From the NCBI GenBank assembly GCA_036250195.1, contig JAVHZZ010000005.1, positions 69,251,505 through 69,315,504 on the forward strand: a stretch of DNA of 64,000 bases. The letters run 5' to 3'. This document shows positions 59,901 to 64,000 of the stretch, piece after piece. The position numbers were made by a program, and so were the translations under genes. Within the stretch, counting starts at the first letter, position 1. Each line of letters opens with the position of its first letter. The notes under the pieces are model-generated. The model was not told the DNA's origin. It searched no databases and saw nothing but the letters and a program-made list of their open reading frames with translations. This DNA comes from Mixophyes australis. Its lineage: Eukaryota; Chordata; Amphibia; Anura; Limnodynastidae.

Positions 59901-62900
59901 TCTTAAAGAACTGACATAGAATTTAAACAGGACACTCATTTCTTATTACAGAATTATTTCAGTTTTGGAAATATGGAATAACTCATTGCCTTTTATTATT
60001 AATTAAATAAAAGAAAGTCTAAAGGCACCTGCATATACTTATATAAGTAAACATGTACCTTTTCAGGAGAGTGAAAGCTACAATGATTCAGAAGGGCATT
60101 TCTTATTCATAAGGGGGCAATTATTTAATCAATCCAATACAATTATTTCATCAATTATATTAGCAAACATCTATTTATTTAATGACAAACCGGTTATATG
60201 TCTGAGCTCACTGGTACTCTGTTACCCTAGGACTCACACACAGAGTTTTAGGTATTTATCGCATATATTCTATGTTTGGCGCTAGGAAGGAGATGGAGAC
60301 TTACAAAGGGACAGCAGACAGGACAGCACTAGGGCAAAGCAAGAAGAAGGACCACAGAGCAAAAGAACACAGGAGGCTCCAGCTAGAAAGATAAGTGGAA
60401 GGATCTGGAAAAGTATTTTACTAAGAACTCCACAAAAATGTGGATACAAAAATGTAATATACTTTCAAATTTTAAAATCAGTTGCTTCAAATCAGAAGTT
60501 ATTAACCTTACATTATCAAATAAATATGTTCTACAAATCCAACTTATTTTTTTACTTTCAGTGCCAACAATTGCCTTCTAGAGATGGTTATTGCCAGAGA
60601 TCGTACTCAGACATTTAATCTAAACTCTTTCACACCCCTATAATCGCTAACCACTGGAACCATCCAGGTCTGTCTTGGAGTGAAAACATTTATGCTATTA
60701 AGATGAACGTTTTAGCCAGAATAAACAAATTTGTTTCAAGAGCTACCTGTTGCCATTCCCAAATCCGTCTTTGGTACACTAAAGCATTTGTATGGGGGGG
60801 GATAACAAATCTTGCACTAGTTATGACACAATATTTTGACTAAAGTTCATAGAGAAATGCAAGTATCTCATCTGGAACATTACTACCAATGCCAAGCAGT
60901 ATATTGGAATGGAATTGTCTACATGTAAACCATGGATATAACTTGAAAGATATTCTGATAAGCCCCTTCACATTATCCCACAGATACAATTTGGTAATAG
61001 GTCACAATAAATGCAACAATATCAAAATACATCCAACAACAGGTCCAACTTCACAGCTGTACTGCTCTTTAATGAGAGCAGGCCTGAATGTTTCCTTTGG
61101 TTTCCCCCACACTTCAAAATTGTTGGAAAAGCAATAGGGTAATATATAAAATTAAAGTAATTTTACAGTCATTGAAGAGTTTCTTCTTTAGGTACCTACT
61201 GCAATAGAATCCTTGATACAGGAAGGTTACTGGTCAAATCAATTTATATCAGTAATGTATAAACATATTCATATTATAGAGAGTGTTGTTTTTAAGACAG
61301 CCATGAAAGGATGGCAAAGGATTTAAGTTACTATTGATCTCCTAAACACTAGATAACTGATTTTAATTGTACAGTCATGGCCAAATGTTTTGAGAATTTG
61401 TGGGTTTTTGTTTGTCCACCCACCACTTGAGGATGGACCACCAGATCTCACTAGGATTAAAGTCTGGGGAGTTTCCTGGCCATGGACCCAAAATTTCGAT
61501 GTTTTGATCCCGAAGTCACTTAGTTTTGGCAAGGTGCTCCATCATGCTAGAAAAGAGATTGTTTGTCGCCAAATTGTTCTTGGATGATTGGGAGAAGTTG
61601 CTATTGGAGGATGTTTTGGTACCAATTCTTTATTCATGTTTGTGTTCTTAGGCAAAATTATGAGTGAGCCCACTCCCTTGGCTGAGAAGCAACCCCACAC
61701 ATGAATGAACTCAGCATGCTTTACTGTTGGCATGACACAGGGCTGATAGTAACACTCACCTTTCCTTTCTTTGGACAAGTGTGTTCCCAGATGCCTCGAA
61801 AATTGTGAAAGGGGATTCATCAAAGAAAATGACTTTACCCCAGTCCTCAGCAGTCCAATCCCTCTACCTTTTGCAGAATATCAGTATGTCCCTGATGTTG
61901 TTTCCTGGAGAGTAGTGGCTTCTTTGCTAGCCTTCTTGAAACCAGGCCATCCTCCAAAAGTCTTTGTCTCACTGTGCATGCAGATGCACTCACACCTGCC
62001 TGTTGCCATTCCTGAGCAAGCTCTGCACTGGTGGTGCCCCGATCCTGCAGCTGAATCTTAGGCACCCTTAAGCCTTCTTCACAACTATTGAACCTCTCTC
62101 CTTGAAGTTCATGATGATTCAATAAATGGTTAATTTAGGTGTAATCTTACAAGCAGCAATGTCCTTGCCTGTGAAGCCCTTTTTGTGCACAGCAATGATG
62201 ACTGCACAGGTGTCCTTGCTGATAACCATGGTTAACAGAAGAAGAACAATGATTTCAAGCACCACCCTCCTTTTAAAGCTTCCAGTCTGTTATTCTAACT
62301 CAATCAGCATGACAGAGTGATCTCTAGCCTTGTCCTCGTCAATATTCTCACCTGTGTTAACGAGAGAATCACTAACCTGATGTCAGCTGGTCCTTTTATA
62401 GCAGGGCTGAAATGCAGTGGAAATGTTGTTTTTGGAAAAAAAGGGATGAAGTATTAAAATTTACTATTTTAAGAAAATGATAGGATTGCTGATTAGTTAA
62501 ATTCTGACCCTGCTAGGCGACATTAATTTTGCAGGCATACAAGCACTTGTGTTTCAGACATCTTCCTAACACACCAAAATAAATTATACCCACATTATGA
62601 AAAAGTGCCAAAATTTCATGCACTCAAGAATGGTTTAAGCAAGTGGAGGATTATAGATGAAGGTTCTCACATTATTACAAATATTGGTGACAAATATGTA
62701 ATTATTTTGAACAATTTTCTGGAATTTTGGGAGAAGATAAGAATATAATGTTAATGCACAAACACCTTTGAATCCATGAAGGTTTCACAACATCTAATGT
62801 AACGTACTTATCATATGCATCCAAAAGAACAAAATATGAATTATAGATTATGTAATACTACTACAGATAATTTCTAACTCTCTCCATTCCTCTCCTGATC

Positions 62901-63480
62901 CCAATTCATCCCATCTATACCCGTATCTCTTTCTACCTCCTTTGTTTTCTTTCTCTCCTACTGTTAATCTTTAAAATATAAAATGTTGCTACTATATGTG
63001 TATAATGATTCTGATGCATTTATGCACATGCTGGTATCACGTTCATCCAATATTGAATGTAACTCAATTGAATCTTTCTTCCGCTTGTACTGAATATGCT
63101 ATACTATATATGTGCATTTGTTTATTTGACTTAAAATAAACAGAAGATTAAAAAAATAATTTATCATAATGCTACTATATTGCAAATTTGAATGGAAAAA
63201 TAAATTTTCTTTGGTAACCATGAATTTTTGTCAGTCAGTATTTATATTTTCAACTTTATGTATTTTTTCTATAATGTAATTATACTAATGAAGAAATATA
63301 ATGCCATGTGCAAATCTCCTGGATTTGCTTTAATGAATCTCCTACTTGTAAAATATATTACATACTCACCAACATCATAATCATTATGTGTAACCACATA
63401 AATGTTGTGTCCATTGCGTGATTCTTCCTCTATCTCTTGCAAGGTTTTAGAAGGATTAATAAGCACACTTGCTGAAAAAC
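30504..63480 (-). CDS. EFHB: EFHB (EF-hand domain family member B), 3' half of the gene
   Basis: Minus-strand host gene running off the right edge. Eight coding exons found here give 1221 coding bases (about 406 residues), compared with about 830 residues for the full mammalian protein, so roughly the C-terminal half is present. The protein is known in vertebrates as an axonemal protein (CFAP21) bound inside doublet microtubules of cilia and flagella, and it has also been linked to store-operated calcium entry. Diagnostic blocks in order: NPSKTLQEIEEE, HNDYDVG, RSFRWLHEMKM, IVSKRFDDF, GVGDLLHNRAPKDFLRGKDR, two EF-hand loops, FANFLNWKGKMP, RTYGIPTVRTDIAPPR and the C-terminal GEVSLETIRNLLDD. 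Splice phases agree between all neighbouring exons except 54181-54264 to 44830-44984, where one short exon is not located. Introns hold many transposons. Confidence 0.93.
30866..31050. repeat. Foldback MITE with a near-perfect 146-bp palindrome
   Basis: Arms 30885-30940 and 30975-31030 are perfect 56-bp inverted repeats beginning GGTTTCTTCAACTCGCGG. The inner part (CCTTGTAAAGG and CCTTTACAAGG) extends the stem to almost 70 bp around a small GAAACTTG loop. Outer ends (GTGTATCAT on the left, ATGATACATTTACCCCC on the right) are diverged TIRs. Lies 3' of EFHB intron material between the last two exons. Confidence 0.92.
31638..32156. mobile_element. Foldback MITE split by a SINE
   Basis: Ends GGGGTAAATGTATTAAACTG at 31638-31657 and its reverse complement with one mismatch at 32137-32156. 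Inner arms share TTTAAAATGGCAAT. The two arms are separated by the SINE at 31743-32073, which therefore inserted into the MITE. Confidence 0.88.
31743..32073 (+). mobile_element. tRNA-derived SINE (V-SINE/HE1 type)
   Basis: The 5' part resembles a tRNA, with an A box TGGCTTAGTGG at 31755-31765 and a B box GGTTCAATTCC at 31799-31809. A conserved core follows (GTTCTCCCCGTGTTTGCGTG, GGGTTTCCTCCGGGTGCTCC), as known in fish and amphibian V-SINE/HE1 elements. It ends with a LINE-like tail GATTGTAAGCTCC to CTATATAAATAAATAGATG. Intact promoter boxes suggest a fairly young copy. Confidence 0.88.
32288..34430 (+). pseudogene. hAT transposon copy 1 with decayed transposase
   Basis: Starts AGAGATGCTCAGGCTCGG; a leader with GTGACGTCGTCGG and TATAAATA precedes the coding region. 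Transposase traces on the plus strand: VAKRITGAMATMLVLDLRPI, then FRQLLEILCSRYQIPS, then after a stop HLTTDMWTSETEQTKDYMTV and ATWLIPLGLSSGYVISD. These are the DDE-region blocks of hAT transposases of the ZBED-like type. Several stops and frameshifts show it is dead. No matching far inverted end was found, so the right edge is approximate. Confidence 0.8.
34440..35060. other. EFHB intron, nothing recognised
   Basis: A plus-strand open frame at 34690-34992 has L1-like wording in places (PHKTLWERDLNITVDGKDW), which may be a small L1 ORF2 remnant. Support is weak. Confidence 0.35.
35067..35765. mobile_element. Solo LTR of a gypsy-type retrotransposon
   Basis: 699-bp segment starting TGTTATGGCT and ending CCACGTAACA, with TGTTA/TAACA inverted ends, flanked by the exact 5-bp duplication ATAGG at 35062-35066 and 35766-35770. 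Inside, a 45-bp tandem repeat (GTAAACAGACAGAGGTCAGG units) lies at about 35295-35395. No internal coding region is present. The plus-strand open frame with a 15-residue repeat is a by-product of this array. Confidence 0.9.
36255..36323 (+). pseudogene. CR1-like LINE fragment, left of the insertion
   Basis: Reads EIKSTGPDSIQIHE in the plus frame, comparable to the KSPGPDGI block of CR1-type reverse transcriptases. It is continued after the 2.1-kb insertion at 38457. Confidence 0.6.
36324..38448 (+). mobile_element. 2.1-kb hAT-like element with a minisatellite
   Basis: Starts CAGGGCCGCTGAGAGG and ends GGCAGCCGTG. It is flanked by an exact 8-bp duplication TGAATACT at 36316-36323 and 38449-38456, which fits hAT. 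Internal order equals that of the element at 23677: GC-rich end, domain with palindrome at 36589-36634 around TGACGTCA (one mismatch in 19-bp arms), GTAAGT at 36719-36724, minisatellite, then the 3' domain matching 28411-28890. No transposase. Inserted into a CR1-like LINE fragment. Confidence 0.88.
36779..37612 (+). repeat. Minisatellite, 27-29-bp unit, with a 170-bp higher-order repeat
   Basis: Units of GGGGAGAGAAACAGAATAAA plus a T-A-rich end, alternating with GCACAG variants. From about 37156 a block of six units recurs with starts at 37156, 37325 and 37495, a period of 169-170 bp. Minus-strand frames up to 253 codons (FSPLFYLF repeats) are artefacts. Confidence 0.95.
38457..38840 (+). 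pseudogene. CR1-like LINE fragment, right of the insertion
   Basis: Plus-strand frames give DWRMANVVSLNKKGSREKYD, then LVSLTGKLMK and, further on, AYFNFSNVFETT. These match the order of blocks in CR1-type reverse transcriptase (DW..ANV..FKKG, SLT...GK, LDFSKAFDT). Stops and frameshifts abound. Confidence 0.65.
39449..39630 (-). CDS. EFHB: EFHB exon, penultimate
   Basis: Acceptor TTTTTGTCAG and donor GAG/GTAATAC. 182 bp; two bases complete a split codon, and the exon ends in phase 0. It encodes YRTYGIPTVRTDIAPPRFQR, then SDRNTYGDGPNAFALLWPSI and ends RPKEE. The proline-rich RTDI.PPR stretch is a signature of the family. Confidence 0.95.
39696..40050. repeat. Terminal-repeat-related DNA transposon fragment
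   Basis: Begins GGCTGGGTACACACTACAG, the same end as the element at 40112. Ends near GTGTACACACTAATGC. Probably a separate short copy. Confidence 0.5.
40112..42193. mobile_element. 2.1-kb non-autonomous DNA transposon
   Basis: Left end TAAGGCTGGGTACACAC at 40112; right end GTGTGTACCTAGCCTTA at 42177-42193, the reverse complement with one mismatch. No coding capacity seen. It holds a large internal foldback at 40709-40938. The superfamily is not determined; the flanks allow a TA or TTA duplication. Confidence 0.65.
40709..40938. repeat. Large imperfect foldback
   Basis: Arms of about 85-90 bp pairing AAATCATTTC through CAAACAGTCCTCAGGAGGGA and GTATGAATGAAA with their complements (TTTCATTCATAC, CCCTCCTGGGGACTGTTCG, GAAATGATT). 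Confidence 0.85.
42636..42818 (-). CDS. EFHB: EFHB exon with low-complexity linker
   Basis: Acceptor TTGCAG, donor CCTG/GTAAGTAC. 183 bp, phase 1 in and phase 1 out. It encodes GIKHMDKSTDSSLNVKEEES, a polar linker, then the more conserved DFYQTSSSRIKAVVGG. The linker is the least conserved part of the protein family. Confidence 0.92.
43676..43883 (-). CDS. EFHB: EFHB exon encoding the EF-hand pair
   Basis: Acceptor TTTCTAG, donor CAAG/GTAAGTC. 208 bp, enters in phase 0 and leaves one base. It starts inside the first EF-hand loop: NGDGKIDKEE completes DK from the previous exon to give D-N-D-K-D-E ligands at loop positions 1, 3, 5, 7, 9 and 12. The second loop DVDKDGLINFIE lies at 43746-43781 and is also canonical. 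FANFLNWKGKMP follows. Both loops look able to bind calcium. Confidence 0.96.
44830..44984 (-). CDS. EFHB: EFHB exon upstream of the EF-hands
   Basis: Acceptor CCTTCCAG, donor AAG/GTTGGC. 155 bp; two bases complete a split glycine codon, and the exon ends in phase 0. It encodes VGDLLHNRAPKDFLRGKDRH, then AILAAAQQHLKKANHCNFDS and the start of the first EF-hand loop (HYDK). Strongly family-specific. Confidence 0.95.
45230..45385 (+). repeat. Tandem repeat, about 31-36-bp unit
   Basis: Three to four imperfect units containing CAGTGTGTCATCATTCTGGG and CCAAGTGT. The flank AATGGTACTCAACCTTTTAC is typical of a hAT MITE end, so the array may lie in one. Confidence 0.75.
45735..45812 (+). repeat. LINE 3' tail fragment
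   Basis: GGCGCTGCGAAAACCCTGTG, then GGCGCCCAACAAATAAATG and an AT-rich tail. Same family as 16055-16295. Confidence 0.65.
45815..47725. other. EFHB intron, nothing recognised
   Basis: I searched this stretch on the minus strand for the EFHB exon predicted by phase and did not find a convincing one. Confidence 0.35.
47734..47936. mobile_element. 203-bp hAT-like MITE
   Basis: Ends CATACTTGCC and GGCAAGTATG (perfect 10-bp inverted ends) flanked by the exact 8-bp duplication CATAAGCC at 47726-47733 and 47937-47944. The interior has the motif GTCCGGGAGACT and is GC-rich. Confidence 0.9.
48535..48985. repeat. LTR-like sequence, broken by a hAT insertion
   Basis: Wording such as CAAGGTCAGGGTCAGGAG and GGTCAGTAGATAGGCAAAG resembles the two solo LTRs of this window. 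The right side is cut by the hAT copy at 48989. I could not define its ends. Confidence 0.4.
48989..50935 (+). pseudogene. hAT transposon copy 2 with decayed transposase
   Basis: Sister of the copy at 32288 (shared leader: AGAGATGCCGGGGCTCGAGC, CGGATCTCGCAAGTTTTCGA, CACAGAAGGGGTAGCA). A 169-codon plus frame at 49358-49867 carries HLTTDMWTSGTGQTKDYMTV and ATWLIPLGLSSGYVISDSVT. Near 50676-50790 a further frame gives the hAT C-terminal dimerisation block FSTAGNLVSDRLRWLLPKNV. Stops and missing pieces elsewhere make it inactive. The N-terminal half of the transposase is lost relative to copy 1. The right end is not defined. Confidence 0.82.
50992..51047. repeat. Hairpin at the hAT 3' side
   Basis: Arms AAGCACTTCAGCCACAA and TTGTGGCTGAAGTGCTT are perfect 17-bp inverted repeats around a loop of about 13 bases. 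Confidence 0.9.
51127..51380 (+). repeat. Lone 3' domain of the minisatellite element family
   Basis: Homologous to 28660-28890 and 37825-38050: CCTAATTATAAAACGTGGGT, GCTATTGATTTAACACTGGG, TTCCAGGATCCAGACAA, AGTGGTGAAAGTGACAAGAA. No 5' domain or minisatellite is present here; it abuts the hAT copy 2 remnant. Confidence 0.8.
51390..53195. other. EFHB intron, mostly unrecognised
   Basis: A minus-strand frame at 52451-52666 reads WVPKAFISNNGVQFKC, which faintly resembles the DNG.QF block of retroelement integrases. Otherwise nothing is supported. Confidence 0.35.
53200..53291. repeat. GATA tetranucleotide and AT dinucleotide microsatellites
   Basis: (GATA)n-like tract at about 53200-53240 and (AT)n at 53250-53291. 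Confidence 0.95.
53930..53969. repeat. AT dinucleotide microsatellite
   Basis: Run of A followed by (TA)n to 53969. Confidence 0.95.
54181..54264 (-). CDS. EFHB: EFHB exon
   Basis: Acceptor TTGTAG, donor CCC/GTAAGTACC. 84 bp; one base completes a split methionine codon, and two bases remain at the end. It encodes NEGTNIVSKRFDDFHERSHH, then QLGKALDP. IVSK..DDF and LGK.LDP are family blocks. Confidence 0.93.
54997..55700. mobile_element. About 700-bp MITE, copy C
   Basis: Begins GGGCCTGATTTATTAAGTAA. Shares CTCTGCACATGCCCAGA, AGAACGCAAGTGCATGCAAT and GTGCTGACTGATAGT with copies A and B. The right end is diverged. Confidence 0.7.
55705..56460. other. EFHB intron with a small repeat fragment
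   Basis: At 56062-56110 the CTCCCAAATGTCCTGATT and GCGGGACAGTCCCGATT wording resembles the repeat family seen at 20105 and 29393. Nothing else recognised. Confidence 0.4.
56467..56589 (-). CDS. Orphan exon, not compatible with EFHB
   Basis: 123-bp minus-strand open segment between a good acceptor (pyrimidine-rich stretch ending AACACTTAG) and a strong donor (TGGG/GTAAGTATG). It encodes 40 full codons: YFKNAEQALMSLPYNFPFEV, then MHEIVRAMENLSGSGKYHIW. It enters with two bases of a codon and leaves one, so it is symmetric. It lies in an EFHB intron, but inserting it between EFHB exons 58914 and 54264 gives a stop after six codons. I do not recognise the protein. It may be an exon of another gene, a captured gene fragment, or a decoy exon. 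Confidence 0.45.
56595..58910. other. EFHB intron, nothing recognised
   Basis: A plus-strand frame at 56636-56917 has no family match I know. At 58300-58440 the CCCAATCGTCCCAATTTATG wording suggests another old copy of the repeat seen at 20105. Confidence 0.35.
58914..59043 (-). CDS. EFHB: EFHB exon
   Basis: Acceptor AATCTTAG, donor AAAAT/GTAGGT. 130 bp; two bases complete a glycine codon, and two bases (AT) are left over. It encodes EIRDRKYDWTKTKKDRRFGI, then ETPHFNDGRNVARSFRWLHE and MK. The donor four bases further on would leave an in-frame stop, so the AT/GTAGGT site is chosen; it also gives the phase needed by the next exon. Confidence 0.93.
59050..60530. other. EFHB intron, nothing recognised
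   Basis: Holds a C homopolymer of about 18 bases at 59788-59807 and AT-rich sequence that may include an L1 3' end. No gene supported. Confidence 0.4.
60540..61371 (+). pseudogene. L1 ORF2 fragment, left of a Tc1 insertion
   Basis: Plus-strand frames give NHWNHPGLSWSENIYAIKMN, then QIRLWYTKAFVWGG, and later YLIWNITTNAKQYIG. These resemble the distal ORF2 region of L1 elements (WN, W..RI..IKMN, FVW). Stops and frameshifts abound. An L1-like A/T-rich 3' end appears after the Tc1 element. Confidence 0.6.
61372..62500 (-). mobile_element. Tc1-like transposon with dead transposase
   Basis: The left end is CAGTCATGGCCAAATGTTTT after a TA at 61370-61371, as in Tc1 elements. Minus-strand transposase traces run from about 62220 down to 61400: AVHKKGFTGKDIAACKI (first HTH), SAELAQEWQQAGVSASACTV and RLLEDGLVSRRLAKKPLL (second HTH), FIHVWGCFSAKGVGSL (DDE region), NIDK-type block NMNKE, and HDGAPC around the second aspartate. 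Stops and a loss in the PWP.SPDLNPIE block make it inactive. The right inverted end was not recognised; the right limit is approximate. Confidence 0.82.
62720..63160 (+). mobile_element. Probable L1 3' end, right of the Tc1 insertion
   Basis: A pyrimidine-rich stretch (62880-62960) is followed by AAATAAACAGAAGATTAAAA at the end, as in L1 3' untranslated regions. LEFWEKI near 62730 would fit the end of ORF2. Likely the same L1 as 60540-61371. Confidence 0.45.
63370..63480 (-). CDS. EFHB: EFHB exon, most upstream one in the window
   Basis: Acceptor TTGAATTTAG, donor GTTG/GTGAGTATG. 111 bp, phase 1 in and out. It encodes FSASVLINPSKTLQEIEEES, then RNGHNIYVVTHNDYDVG. The preceding exons lie beyond the right edge. 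Confidence 0.93.
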
Positions 63481-63519
63481 CTAAATTCAAAACAAGAAAA
63501 AGATTCTTTAATTAATTTA

Positions 63520-64000
63520 GATTTTAGAGCGCATGAATTAAAGTTCTTGCAGTGTTCTGTGTGAGATATGTACGTTTTTTTTGGAAATGTTTTTTAGATG
63601 TATGCTGCATAATGTAAATATAGAATTGATGTGAAGAACAAAGGATAGTTGTGAGTCAAGGATTACACCTAGGCAGCGAGCTTGCGGGGTGGGATTTATG
63701 TTATCAACAGAAATAGAAAAGTCAGGCAAAACGCTTTTGTTGGTGGGTGGGAATATTATTAATTCTGTTTTTAAAAAATTGAGTTTGAGTTGGCGAGAGG
63801 ACAGCCAAATGAAATGGCAGAAAGACAGTAATGCAAGACACAGATGGTGAGAGATCAAAGGGGATAGATATATTTGTGTATTATCTGCATAGAGATGATA
63901 CTGAACTCAAAAGGAGCGTATTAGTTTTCCAAGAGAAGTGGTGTAGATAGAGAATAGCAGAGGACCTAGGACTGTCCTTGTGGTAGTCCATCTGATGATA
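63520..64000 (-). pseudogene. L2/CR1-type LINE reverse transcriptase fragment, second copy
   Basis: About 90 percent like 18660-19130 by eye, same strand. Frame gives [20 protein letters not shown] and RCLGVILDSQLSFVLHINSI. It runs off the right edge and lacks its 3' end at 63520, so it inserted or was trimmed separately. Confidence 0.85.

Overview
This is a vertebrate nuclear window, most likely from an amphibian and probably a frog. It has widely spaced coding exons with GT-AG introns, no bacterial-type gene packing, and a dense mix of LINEs (L1, L2, CR1), Tc1, hAT, Ty3/gypsy solo LTRs, tRNA-derived SINEs, foldback MITEs and minisatellites. The frog assignment is inferred from the repeat mix and intron sizes, not proven.

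The only host gene I can support is EFHB (EF-hand domain family member B, also CFAP21), on the minus strand. Eight coding exons lie at 63370-63480, 58914-59043, 54181-54264, 44830-44984, 43676-43883, 42636-42818, 39449-39630 and 30504-30671. Their splice phases agree except between the third and fourth, where one short exon must be missing from my model. The 5' half of the gene lies beyond the right edge. Together they encode about 406 residues of the C-terminal half, including two canonical EF-hand loops. An additional well-formed exon at 56467-56589 (minus) sits in an EFHB intron but cannot be spliced into EFHB in frame. Its origin is unknown to me.

The left 30 kb is intergenic: a broken L1 (6.4-10.6 kb), a gypsy integrase fragment (4.3-4.9 kb), three clustered hAT MITEs (13.4-14.2 kb), a solo LTR (16.86-17.48 kb), Tc1 and L2 remnants (17.9-19.4 kb), and a 5.7-kb element holding a 4.3-kb minisatellite (23.68-29.39 kb). 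The EFHB introns hold further nested transposons.

The most interesting structure is a group of what look like non-autonomous hAT-like elements at five loci (about 2.45-2.93 kb inverted, 17.50-17.95, 22.42-22.96, 23.68-29.39 and 36.32-38.45 kb). Each has a GC-rich end, a unique 5' domain that in three copies holds a palindrome with a CRE-like core, then a splice-donor-like GTAAGT or GTAGGA, and then directly a minisatellite. The unit differs between subgroups (33 bp, about 27 bp, about 22 bp, about 26 bp), so the same position appears to have seeded different tandem arrays. Two copies have direct insertion evidence: an exact 8-bp target duplication for the 36.3-kb copy, and a pre-insertion site at 20.1 kb for the 23.7-kb copy.
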